Source: Eudorina sp. 2006-703-Eu-15
Lineage: Eukaryota; Chlorophyta; Chlorophyceae; Chlamydomonadales; Volvocaceae
Assembly: GCA_003117195.1 (NCBI GenBank)
Contig: BDSI01000004.1
Coordinates: forward strand, 1,235,290-1,299,289
Direction of reading: 5' to 3'
DNA: 64,000 bases
In this document: in pieces, positions 35,367 to 46,389 of the stretch
How positions within the stretch are numbered: position 1 is the first letter of the stretch
Layout: each line of letters opens with the position of its first letter
Program-made: the position numbers and the translations under genes
Notes under the pieces: generated by a model
Database searches by the model: none
Seen by the model: the letters and a program-made list of their open reading frames with translations, nothing else
Told to the model about the DNA's origin: nothing

Positions 35367-36030
35367 GCTGTCAGGCCGTATGACTGCTCTCTGACGTATC
35401 ATGTGCCTACCCGTGACTCCCCCCCCAGCGTGCAACGCAGTAGCAAAGCTGGAAAGATGGGTTCCAGGTGGTGTGGTGTGGATGCGTGAGGTAATTGCGT
35501 CCAAATGCGGCAATAAGTGACCAGCATGTGTAGCTGGCAATATGAAGTACATGGCGACCGAGACCCGAAATGTACGACAAGTACGGCATGCTCAGACGGT
35601 GTCCGACATGATGGCAACAGACTCGCAACAGGGAACACCAACGGCGCGGCTACTGATGCAGTCAATCAAATGGGCCAGCAGCAAACAAGGCACAAACACA
35701 AAGCACGGTGTATGCTCCAGCTGGTCTACACGAAAGGCTAAGCACAAGGCGTGGCCCGGGATCTAGCGCTGGCGACTTTGGCACGGGCATTCCCACAGAC
35801 AGCAAAACACGCGGGCATCACCTCCGAACGCGGCCTGGGCTGCACACGCATGACCTCAGAACTCTCACGTCGGGCGATTCCAACTGGATGGAGCACCAAA
35901 ATGACGACTGCCGAACGGAACGGCTAAGAAGTCGCCGACATACCAAATCGCTCGGCACCATTGACAACTGTCATTCAGCAACCATCATTTGATCACGCTT
36001 GACAATACAAGCGCTTGGTCTCGATTTGCT
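35367..36030. mobile_element. Spacer between the 568-bp repeats, possible element interior
   Basis: Between the two identical repeats are 664 bases with frames of 70-95 codons (for example ETRNVRQVRHAQTVSDMM at 35560) that look faintly like degenerate coding sequence, but no reverse transcriptase, integrase, gag zinc knuckle or tyrosine recombinase motif is visible. The left edge carries the palindrome GACAGCTGTC. Best read as a non-autonomous repeat-flanked element or a recent segmental duplication; undecided. Confidence 0.4.
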
Positions 36031-36598
36031 GGGCAAGCATGCGCGAAGAAGAAAAGAGACTCCTCAGCGCATGCGCGCACGTTGGCTGTTCCATTCAAAC
36101 AAGTCTGCATCAACATAAGATCAGAAATAACGTGCCATCTTGGAGGCAGCAGAAACGCTGTTGTAGGTTCGCGACACCGGAGGCAAGGCCGAAGGTAGGA
36201 TCAGCTGGCTGGTCCGTTGCAGAATCGACGCCGCGCAGCTGTCCATAACGCTGATGTAAGCACTGCGCGTGCAAATGATGACAATGGAACAAGGGCTCGG
36301 TCCAGGAGATGAATGATGTGATGCACGACCTTACATGTCTCTTCCGCTAGGCCAGGTCCATAACCTAACGAAAGGGGCCTACTAGTTGCTCATCGGCTAT
36401 TGCCGAAGAGCAAATCGAGACAAAGCACCAAGGCAAAGCCTCGACCTAAATCACAAGACAAACAAGTACGACACTCTACCATCAGTGATGGTCCCGAAAC
36501 CAAAGGAAACGGACAACCGAATCAAACAACAACTCACAATAACCGCAAATAACCGAATTGGAGCAGTAAACTGACGGGTGCAGTCAATCGGCGTGACA
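36031..36598. repeat. 568-bp direct repeat, copy 2
   Basis: Second identical copy of 34799-35366. Perfect identity implies a very recent duplication or insertion, or gene conversion between copies. Flanking bases differ on both sides (C versus T on the left; G versus C on the right), and I see no target-site duplication outside the pair. Confidence 0.95.
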
Positions 36599-37435
36599 CG
36601 TGTGAAAGCGTAGTAGTCATGGCAGCCGCCAGCTCGGAGTCTCTAGCTGCAATGGCGCGGCGGAAGCCCTAGCAATGGCTCTACGACAGTTTTGGAGGGG
36701 AATCGTGCGGGGATTCATCCAACTCACCGCGATGCCACCGCCAGGGCGGCGGGTCTGGGCGCCACTACTGGCGTATGGGTAAAGGAGCTCAAGCGTGCAA
36801 GGTTAGCACGAGCGTCCCTCGAAGATGCCCTCGCTCACAATCCACTGCGTCGCACTGCTGTGTTGTCAGGGGTTGTTGTGTGGACAGGCAGGTCAGGCAA
36901 GCTTGCGAACTCCTCTGGACTCATTGCCCAGGCTCTGGTGCTCTTACGCGGCGCTGGCGTGATAAACTGTACTACGTGAATACTTCAGTTCTACATTTAT
37001 TTAAAGCAGGCAGCGAGACCTACGCCGGGTAATGTGTTGACATTTCCCGACGGTTCTCCTTCCACCAACGGTAAAATTGTGTGCTCATGATGGAGCGAGA
37101 ACCTCTGCTGTCCTGGCATCCCGCTGACATCGGTTATTCAAATACTTCAATTTTATGGAGCAAACGCCCCGTCGCGTATTTGCCGAGCCTTAATTGGCCA
37201 TTGGAGTTGGTCGTTGTCGCGAACAGGTCATAACACCTGTGATCTGCTGAATTTATACAACAAAGGATAATAACAAGTTTCTTGACAAACATCGTTCCAC
37301 CAAATTTCGGCGTGTGCTATCCACTTTTGATAGAGGTTTGACAAAGGTTGAGGAGCGAAGGCGGGCAGTGAAGACTATTACACTTGCATCGATGTAAAAC
37401 ATCTCGGAACATTTTTTTGCGCGTCTAGGGGCGCC
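36599..37435. other. Spacer upstream of PIG-M
   Basis: No supported gene. It must contain the promoter and 5' leader of the PIG-M gene (ATG 37436). No clear TATA box; a short AT-rich stretch (TACATTTATTTAAAG) lies near 36990. Confidence 0.5.
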
Positions 37436-37947
37436 ATGGAGTTGGAACGAGTGCGTCCATGGCAGGTGCTGGTACTGGCCGGCCTGGCGCGTGCAGCCCT
37501 CATCTGCTGGGCCGAATACCAGGACACGCACCTCACTGTAAAGTACACGGACATCGACTACGTCGTCTTCACCGATGCAGCCCGATACGTTGCTACGGGA
37601 GCCTCGCCGTACCAGCGCGCGACGTATCGTTACAGCCCGCTTCTGGCTTTCCTGCTCGTGCCAAACGTCCGCCTCCACCCTGCCTGGGGAAAGGTGCGAA
37701 CACAGGTCAACCGCAGTGTCGATCGAAGCGGTGACGCAGGTTCACCGGGATACAGACGGGCGCCCTCGTGAAGTACCCAACACGGGAAGTTGCTCGTACA
37801 GTTGGTTAAGCTGCGCAGTACGGACTGAAAGGCACACGGCCAGCCATACTGCGTGTGATAGCTCATGTGCGCTCCTCGTTAGGACTGCCACCGCGACCTG
37901 TGGGACCCATCCGCCCAGTTTGGCTGATCGGTCGCTGGCGTTCACAA

Positions 37948-38028
<81 letters not shown>

Positions 38029-40948
38029 CACACAGCTGTCCTCGGCTCATGTAATAAACCACGAGCATATTATGGCTCGGGCTCTGACATGCCACATGTC
38101 AAACCCCTCCCGCCCGCACAGCGCCTCCACAGAGCCGGAGGTTAGGGAGGGACGTGTCGCGCAGAATTGCGTAGCAGCTGCCTTTGCCGCCCCTCCTCTC
38201 CCGGCCTGCGTCCCTTCGTTCCTCCCGCAGGCCGTTCCATTACTGTTGTCGCTGTAACTGCCGCTTTCTAACTGCAACTGCAATCGTGACTAATTGCGGC
38301 TGCTGGACTATGGTTGTCCCGTGCACCGCAGGTGCTGTTTTCGGCATCCGACCTGGCGGTTGCGGGCCTCCTGCAGTACATCCTCGTCCGTACAGGTACG
38401 ACACGACCCCTGCGGACCGCGGCACTGCTTCTCTGGCTCTTCAACCCCTACACCGCCACCATCTCAACACGGGGCAGCTGCGACGTGCTGAGTGTGCTGC
38501 TGCTGCTGAGCCTGCTGGTGACCTTGCTACACGGCTGGTCGGCAGCGTCGGGTGCTCTGTACGGCCTTGCCGTACATTTCCGTATCTACCCCGTGATATA
38601 CGGCCCGTCGATCGCGCTGTACCTGATGCGGCGCGGCGTTGCGCGGGTAGGTACTGTCCCACGGGTCGGTTGTGCCTTTGTCCTGGGGCCGTCGAGTCGA
38701 GTGTCGTGCAAACAGGGCCAGGGCGGTGTACGGCGGAGAGCCGCCATCAAGGCCGGAGGTCGGGAGCGACCGGAGCGTCCCATGGGTCTGTCGGTCGTCC
38801 GGTCGTCGCGTCAGTGGCCTTTGATCGGCCGGTTGTACACCTCGGACGTGTCCGGGACGAGCAACCTGCAGCTGGCGGGCCGTCACGCAGGCTGTTGGGA
38901 GCGTGGATTGGCTGGGCGCTGTCCTGCTGCAGCACATAAAACCTGCCATGCTTGATGCTTGGCAAAAATAAATACACCGAAGTCGAGAAACCCCGCCCTG
39001 AGAGGATTCTACTCCCGTCTGCACCCAATGGCGAAGTGCTGCTGCCATCAGCTGCGTGGTACATGTCTGCGGTCACGCCCGCAGGTCACGTGCTGTGCTG
39101 TGTTTCGTGCTGTGACATGCGGTGCTGTGCTGTGCCTTGTGCCGTGAAATGCTCTCCGGACCCCCTTGCCCTGCGGAACGGACGTACGGCGCGGCTGCAC
39201 AGCTGCGGACTGGTGGCGGCGCAGGTGCGGTTCCGGCGGCGGGTGGCGCCTCGAGCGCCGCAGGGGCTCGACAGCCAGCGACGGAGGCGGTGGGCATCAG
39301 CTCTCGGGATGCCGTACAGTCATCTCCGGGGATGCCGTCACCTCTGACGGCGAACCGCCGGCGCCGTGGGCGACCCAGCCGCGGTACGGCGGAGCGCCAG
39401 ACTGCCGACGCTGGCGAAGGCGAAGGCCAATCTACCTCCGGCGTCCCGCCGCCTGATGTCGGCGTGGGTCTGCTGCGCCGCCCGACGGCGGCGCAGACAG
39501 CGACGGCGGCACTGGCGCCGGCGGTGCTCTTCGGCGCCGCCGCCGCCGCCAGCTTCCTGGCACTCGGCGCTGTATTTTACCGTCTGTACGGCAGGGAGTT
39601 CCTGCAGGAGGCCTTTCTGCACCATCTGACGCGCAAAGATCCGCGCCACAACTTCTCGCCGTACTACTACCCTGTGTACCTCAGTTACGGCAGTACGGAC
39701 ACGACGAACAGCAGTCGCTCTGCCGCAACAGCCGCCGGCGGCCGCGCCGGCGTCGCGTCCGCGGGGCTGCTGCAGGCCGCCTGGGCCGCTGTACGGCGGG
39801 CCGTACCTATGGACGAGCCGTGGCGGCTGGCGCTGCTGCCGCAGGCGGCGGCGCTGCTGGCGCTTGCGGTGACATTCCATGAGGACCTTCCGGCCGCCTG
39901 GATGCTACAAGTGAGGGCAGGGGTCATCGAACCGTCGCCACCGCGTGCCTGGGCTTGTTTTGCTTAGGGCCCCATTTCCAAATAGATTGTTTTGCTTTAG
40001 GGCCCCATTTCCAAATAACTGCCCCTCATCTCCTGACCTTGAAGTGCCTCCCTAGCTGACTTGAATCCCTGGCCCCCGGCCCCATTCCCATCAACCCTGG
40101 CTCTTCCCGCTGTGCCCCATCAGACCTGGGCCTTCGTGGCTCTCAACAAGGTGGTCACGGCCCAGTACTTCGTGTGGTACCTCAGCCTGGTGCCGCTGGT
40201 GCTGCCAGCGCTGGCGGCGCAGCGGGCCGTGTCGGCGGGGGCGCTGGCGGCGGGGGCGGCGGCCTGGGTGGCGGCGCAGCTGCACTGGCTCGCGTGGGCT
40301 TACCAGCTCGAGATGAAGGTGGAGCTCGAGGGGTGGGAGGGGTGGAGCGAGCGCCCTCCGTCCCGTGGGGCGGTGCCGCCCGAGGGCCGGTGGAGGGCGG
40401 GTTCGACCCCGGGGGACATCCCCGGGAAGGTCGATGATGGATGTGCGCCGCAGCGGCTCGGAGGCGAGGAACACGAAACGCATCAGCAACCTCGTATCCT
40501 CCTCCCCGGTCTGTCTCCCTGTTCGGACTACTTATCGCGGCATGTCTCACCCAGTCTCGCCCAGCCTGCTCCCTGGCCGCCCTGAGCTCATTCACGCGCC
40601 CGCCCGCCGTCCGCCCGCCTCCCCGCCCGCCCGCCCGGGCCTTCTATACCGCAGGGCCGTTCCGTGCACCTGGGGCTGTGGGCCGCCTCCCTGGCCTTCC
40701 TGGCCGCCAACACGGCGCTGTTGGTGCTGCTGACCCGCGCCCTGAGGTGGCACCTGAGGAGGAGGCGACACCGCGAGCTGGCGGGGGGCGGGGGCCGGGA
40801 GCCGGTGGAGGGCAGCGGGGGCGGTGCGGCGAAGCAGGCAGGATGCAGGGATGCATCCCGGGGGGCGAACTGCGTGACGTTTCTGGAAGCCAGCCTCCGG
40901 ATGGCGCGGCCTTGGCGGGCCGATGCCGCCGGGCAGAAAAGGCAGTAG
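37436..40948 (+). CDS. PIGM: GPI mannosyltransferase I catalytic subunit (PIG-M)
   Basis: Five exons: 37436-37693, 38332-38646, about 39203-39910 (start uncertain; the frame is clear from about 39480), 40124-40318, 40655-40948 (TAG); all phase 0. This ER multi-pass enzyme transfers the first mannose from dolichol-phosphate-mannose to GlcN-(acyl)PI in GPI-anchor synthesis. The protein shows the family signature [17 protein letters not shown] (the TDID is the luminal DXD-type active site) and [18 protein letters not shown] in exon 1, [17 protein letters not shown] and [19 protein letters not shown] in exon 2, [20 protein letters not shown] in exon 3, and [25 protein letters not shown] in exon 4. 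It is up to about 590 residues against about 420 in mammals; the excess is an Arg/Gly/Ala-rich insert at the start of exon 3 and a basic C-terminal tail. It usually works with PIG-X/PBN1, not seen here. Intron 1 holds a (CA)n repeat. Confidence 0.95.
37949..38033. repeat. (CA)n dinucleotide repeat
   Basis: About 36 uninterrupted CA units followed by CACTCA variants, inside intron 1 (37694-38331) of the PIG-M gene. Confidence 0.97.
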
Positions 40949-42343
40949 CTGCAGCAGTATGAGGCATAGTTCAGCAGCAGCTTTTGTTTCGGCCGTGGCT
41001 CGCCCGCGAGTTGGCGCTGGTCAGACGGCGGTGTGCGTGAGTGTGTGTGTCACCGCAGGCATTAGGTAGGAGGCAGTAGCAGGGGGAAGCTCAGAATTTG
41101 TGTTTGCAGCGTCAGCAGCCGCAGCTCGGTGGGGACCCTGCTGGTGTGGGTGGGAGCGCGAGTTCAGGAGAGTTACGAGGCAGGACTCGGTACGGCAGGC
41201 CGCGGTGGGACCCTCCCCGGACCGGCGGTTGCGGGCGGCCTGCAGGCCTAGGCCTCAAGACGTCACGTGGGACAGCTGGTCCTGCGGAGCGACTCAGAAC
41301 GGCCGCGGCAGGGTGGTATGGCGATTTCGCTGTCTGTATCGACAAAGGGTGGGAAGGCGCAGGCGGGGTGGTGGCTTCCTTCTGAGGGAACCGGTTGCGG
41401 ACCCCTGGGCTGCCGGAGGGCGGCGCAGGAGGACGTGGCCGCATGCGCTGCATGGATGAGGGGCTACCGTATGGGGGTTGGGCAAGGCTCCTTTGGTTTC
41501 CTGAGCCGATGCAGGTATCTGTTGAACGATGCAAGCAGTCAACTCTGTGTACGGGTTCCGAGGGCAACACCCTGGAGTAGTGACACGGGTCAGGAGCCAC
41601 GACTGGTTCCGGTAGTTGCCCCCAACAGACCGAAGCGGAGACGTGCACTACAGATCAATCCACACCCGGCGTCTCGGGCACACTTAACGCTTAACGCACA
41701 TCGTGCACCCTTACTACTCCTCGATATCCGATCCGGCGTTTACTTTGTCTACAAGAATAGCTAGGCTGCGGTCGAGTCGATACATCCGTTGCGGCCGAGA
41801 CGAACAAACGCCTTGGACAAGATCCTGGCACAGCGTGCGCCAAGCACCGACGCACGAGCAGATATGATCCGAAGGAACTCCGTCCAACGTGCCTAGAGAT
41901 GCCGTGTCGCCCTAATCAGCGGGGAGGCTGAGAGGTGCCACTGAAGCGGACCTCGGCAGATATCTACCTACTTCTGCCTAGCGCCTACTCCGCCGATTGC
42001 CCATATTCCGCTTCCGTAAGAAATTCTTGATGCACAACATAACGCCCTGCCGCACCCTAGGCTAGCCACCATCAGCCCACATGTCGATTAGTGTACGACG
42101 ATCCTGATGCGCGAAACGCCGAAACCTCCGAAACCTCCGCCAAGCCACCAAGCCCAACAAGCCAACAAGCCGTCTCTGGCGACGTTTCTGGCACGCGCGC
42201 GCGCACCCCACCCACCGTCCCTGCTGCTGCCAACGAATCCCAGGCACCCGTCCGATTCCGCTGACCCTGCTGCCCGCTGCCGCCGGTACGACATGACGAC
42301 GGCCTAGAGACCTTTTGCGCGGCGTCGTCCGTACGGTACGGCA
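40949..42343. other. Spacer between PIG-M and the coiled-coil gene
   Basis: Probably includes the 3' untranslated region of PIG-M and, on the other strand, that of the gene ending at 42344. A frame at 41267-41764 (plus) shows no conserved motif or splice support. No clear TGTAA signal close to the PIG-M stop. Confidence 0.4.
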
Positions 42344-43357
42344 TCATGGTTCCGCATCCCCTGTGCCCTGCCGCTGCTCCGGCTCCGCTCCTTGTCCCGC
42401 GCCCACCCGCTCCTCCGCCTCCGCTTCCTCGTCCTCCGGGTGCTGCTCCGGCTCCAACTGCCCCTCCGTCAGGCCGCCGCCGGCCACCGCCGCTGCCGCC
42501 ATGCGCTGCCGGGCGCGCTCTCGTTGAAGTCGCCGGCGCTGCGTACTGGTAAGCGCCCGCCCACCGCCGCCGCCGCCGCCGCCGCCCAGCCGCACAGCAA
42601 CCGCTGGTTGTTTCAACCACGGCCCCACCCCACCATCGGCGGTCGAACTTTGTACTTCGGATGCCGCTGCCGCACCCATTGCGGTTGTCGTGCCCGCAGG
42701 GGTTGATCCGGGGGCGGTACGACAGCTGATGGCGCCGGCCAGGAGGTCCGCCAGGGCCTCCCCGCGCAGCGGAGCCGCCGCGGCGGCGGCGGCGGCGGTG
42801 ACTGGCGACGGCGCCGCCGACGGCAGCAGGTGCAGCTGTACGGCAACTGAGTGCATGGCCGCCTCCAGTGACGCAAGCGCGGATTCCCTGGAGCTGATGG
42901 CTGTCTCCCGCGCCGCCACGGACGCCTCGCGGGCACGTACGGCAGACTCACGCGCGTTGAGCGCCGCCTCCCGCGCCGACAGCGCCACGCTCCAGCCGCT
43001 GGCGATGCACCGCCGCGCTGCCGCCAGCGGTGCAGCCACCGCCGTCGTCGTCGTCGCCGTCGCCGCCGCCGCCGCAGCCGTAAGATCTTCCGCCTCCGCT
43101 ACCGGCCCTGCTGAATCCGATGGACCCTCGCCGCCGTACGACACGTCAGGTTCGGGACCGGCGGGCGCTATCAGGCGGGGCCCGCCCGCGGGGCCCGCCA
43201 ACGGACGAGATTCAACATCGGTCCGTGATCCGGCTGCCGGTCCCGATCCAGATTCAGATCCTGATGCCGGTCCCGATCCAGATTCAGATCCGAGTCCGGG
43301 TTCGGTGGCGGGCGGCTGTTGGCGCGGGAAGCCCTCTGGTGAAGAGGACTGGGCCAT
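42344..43357 (-). CDS. Hypothetical coiled-coil protein
   Basis: A single open frame from ATG 43357 to TGA 42344, 337 residues. The N-terminal part is disordered (Gly/Ser/Pro-rich, with a duplicated SGSGPA segment encoded by a 29-base tandem duplication near 43232-43290). The middle has a regular helical repeat, period about seven, of the type ALSAREAALNARESAVRARE running over some 50 residues, predicted coiled coil. Then an Ala/Gly-rich part, a basic helix (STQRRRLQRERARQRM) and an acidic end (EDEEAEAEERVGAG). The basic-then-acidic arrangement could suit nucleic-acid or scaffold binding, which is speculation. It may be only part of a spliced gene; I could not find partner exons. Confidence 0.42.
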   Translation of the reverse strand: MAQSSSPEGFPRQQPPATEPGLGSESGSGPASGSESGSGPAAGSRTDVESRPLAGPAGGPRLIAPAGPEPDVSYGGEGPSDSAGPVAEAEDLTAAAAAATATTTTAVAAPLAAARRCIASGWSVALSAREAALNARESAVRAREASVAARETAISSRESALASLEAAMHSVAVQLHLLPSAAPSPVTAAAAAAAAPLRGEALADLLAGAISCRTAPGSTPAGTTTAMGAAAASEVQSSTADGGVGPWLKQPAVAVRLGGGGGGGGGRALTSTQRRRLQRERARQRMAAAAVAGGGLTEGQLEPEQHPEDEEAEAEERVGAGQGAEPEQRQGTGDAEP

Positions 43358-46300
43358 GCGCTCCCATCGATACCCTTGAGGCCTTCCTGCAGCGAGAGGC
43401 AGGATTATAGACCAAGGGACAACAGCAGAGGGAGATTCGGAGCTTTGGACGCGCGTTTGACCACCGCCCGTTCTTCCGCGTCGAGAACATTCTAATCAAA
43501 CGCTTTGGGCACGTGTTAGAACGAGGAGACAGCGGGTTGCCTGCTCCAAAGAATGTAGCGCAGTAGCGATGATCCCTGCGCATTCGGCCGGACATAGCTA
43601 CCGTATTCGAATATCCATTAAATATTTCTGATATTTCTGTGCATTTCTACTTGGCTTTTCTATCGATTTTTATTATCGATTTTTGTGAATGATGTTCTTG
43701 GTGTTTTTAAAATTGGGATCGGCCTATTGCCCGGCGGATCTCGACCGAGAGCCAACGGCCTCCGCGGGCAACACACGCAGATCCACTCGGCAGACGTCGG
43801 GTCCGTGGCGAGGGGTGAGGGATGTGCGCCTGCTGACCTCTGCCGACGACTAGCTGGCCGACCAAGATGGGCTGGTGTGGGGTACGATACAATTTCCCAC
43901 GCAGACCGGCGGGCATCAACGGGATACGCAGGTGGGGTCCCGCCCTCAGCCCTCGGCCCTCGGTCCCCGACGTGGCCCGATGCGGCCCGATGCGGCGCGC
44001 GCTTTTCGTCCCCTCGGTCAGGCCTACCGGGCGCCGACAAACCAAACCAGGAGCCCCACCGATACCATGCCGTACATTGCCACTGCGAAACGCCAATCTC
44101 CCAGCGGCCGCGAAAGAGCCGCGCCCCCCCGCCCCTGCGGGCGTTGCGCCTCTCGGCCCTGCTGTGTGGCTGGGTGTGCCTCCCGAGCGACCGATCTGGA
44201 CAATCTGGAAATGTCGTACCTGGTTGAACGACGGTTGATCGACGGCGTAAGCGCAGATTCACGCCACCGGCGACGACGAGAAGAACGGCCCGCGCTGCAT
44301 CCCGTGACAAGTGGTGCACCCTCCTGTGTGTTCGCGTCGCATGGGGATTGCCTTTGAATGATGCGACCGCGGACGAGGCCGTGACCCACGGGTCTCAAGA
44401 GTTACAACCGGCCTTTATCGGTACAGTCGTGTACAATTCTTTTCTTTTCTCTACGGAACACAGGAGAGGCCCTGAAGGGGAGGCACAGGGCAGCGGGCCG
44501 ACAATCGGGTACCGGGTCGTGTTGATCGAAACGGATCGAAAATTGGATGATCGTGCTGCGCATCATGGGAAGTACGATGTCACGCGTACTGAACTACTGA
44601 TCCACGGGTGGTGAGCTCATTCCCTCGGTCCCCAGGACGAGCCATCCAGCGGAAACAAGAAACTCAATTTCAAGTCGCCGGCTGAGGTCAAGAGTCAGCC
44701 CGATGCGGCCCCAAAGCGCGCTTGCGCGATATGAGCTCATGCTCGGTAAGAGACGTCGCATTCATGAGCATCTCGTCAGTCCTTGTTGGACAGTTCCGGC
44801 TCTTCACCCACGCAGCGTCCGCGTTACTGGTGGATAAGTGGCGCTCACAGAAAACCTAACAATGGGTTTGTGCCGTCGGGAAGGGCGACGCTGGGTCGCT
44901 GGCGGTGTAGGGCGTTGTTGACATTCAGCGCGCGCGACTTTGCACCCAACCTGCCGCCCTCCGAGCGCCCTGCCCAGGTTGCGACTGCGACGCGTCGGGC
45001 TATCGCGACCCATCACCTGGATCGCATCTGGAAGCAAACTAAGGGTTCGGGGTCGCCTATGATTGGGGAACGCTCCGCTGTCAGGACAGAGCTCCCCGCC
45101 CCATATCTTTTGTTTGTGCACAGCGAAGGCAACAACACCCGGCGCTGTTGAGGGATACATCAGTGCAGCGGACGGTATCAGAGTCATCGGTCATTATTGT
45201 AGCACTGTCGCGCCCCAATACCACCCGAACCGCCCAAAAGCCATTCGGTAAAACGCCGTCATTTAACTGCCGAGCAGCCGACCAGTTGGGGTGCAATCGG
45301 CCAGGTACTCTTCATGTCGCCGAGCCCTGGTCTTGTCCGCAGGAAGTGTCTAGACGCATGTCCTCAGCCCAGACAGCCGGCCAAAACCGCGCGCGCTCCA
45401 AAACAGGGCGAGACAGGAGCTCGGGGCGATGAGCTTTCCTGCCTCGTGTGTTCGACCCACCTCCTCTACCTGATGCACGCCGTGGCTCCGTCCCTCTCTT
45501 GAACGCCGAGGGCCTCTTCCATTGAACCTGTTCTGGCAGTATAATATTCCGTTCCTCATCATGAAGGTAATAACCCCTCGTGCGCGGGAAGGCGGCGATC
45601 CCTGACCGAGCGCGGTGCAGGCCTCGGGCAACAGGACGCGCTCCCACATTATTAGCACCGCATACGGTTACCTCCGCAGAGCTTTCCGGAGGTCGCCTTG
45701 TGCCTTGTGCGTAACCATCCTACTTGATTGTACGGCGCCACCAGTGCGAACCGGAGGTCAGTTTTAGGACCCACACGCGAAACACACACAGAGACGCCGC
45801 CCGCGTGTCGACCCCTAGCAAACACCGAAACCCCGCACTCCGCCTTCCGCCCTGAACCCCGCAATCCGCCGCCGCAAAAGGACACTGCATCAGAGTTCTC
45901 AGGGTTAGATAAAGAGGCAGTCGCACAGACCCAGACCGCCCTCATCAGCTTCCCAGTCGTTCGCGCCATCGCACGCGTGCCTAGCTAGCGGATGGCACGC
46001 TCTGCTGCCACGGCCTGTTCCATCACCCGCAACGCTTCGCCGCCCTGCATTCAATGCGACAAAAAGATGAACCCAACCGTCTGCCCGACAGGCGCGTGGT
46101 GCCGTACCCCGTCGCCGGCACCACCGAGGGGTTGATCTGGAAGCCGCCTCCGTGCCTTAACCTCGACGGCGACACATTCCATCCAAACTCCAAACCGAAC
46201 AGCCCGTGTACAACGGCCTGCCGCGCGCGCCCTAAACACAATACGCCTCCACACGCAACACCCTCAAAACAAACGCAGTTTTTTATATTGTATTTCCATG

Positions 46301-46389
46301 TTCGCGTCCGACTGTGTTCAAACACCTTCAACGCCGCATTTCCGTACTCTTGAACGCCGTAATCTTAAATGCCGTCAACTCCTCGAGGC
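43358..46389. other. Gene-poor spacer
   Basis: Many medium frames but none with motifs, consistent codon pattern or splice support. An AT-rich stretch lies at 43600-43710. One TGACCC-ACGGGTC palindrome is at 44382. The right part may hold the 3' untranslated region of the FKBP gene, which stops at 46390 on the minus strand. Confidence 0.4.

Noticed and set aside
34799..36598. LTR retrotransposon
   Set aside because: No TG...CA ends at the left boundary, no visible primer-binding site, no gag/pol motifs and no target-site duplication; kept only as an undetermined repeat-flanked element.
41267..41764. 165-codon plus-strand frame after PIG-M
   Set aside because: No recognisable domain, and it may lie in the 3' region of PIG-M; evidence too weak for a gene call.
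43685..44398. Several overlapping frames of 120-220 codons on both strands
   Set aside because: Composition follows GC bias, no motif, no splice context, and no frame is clearly better than the others.
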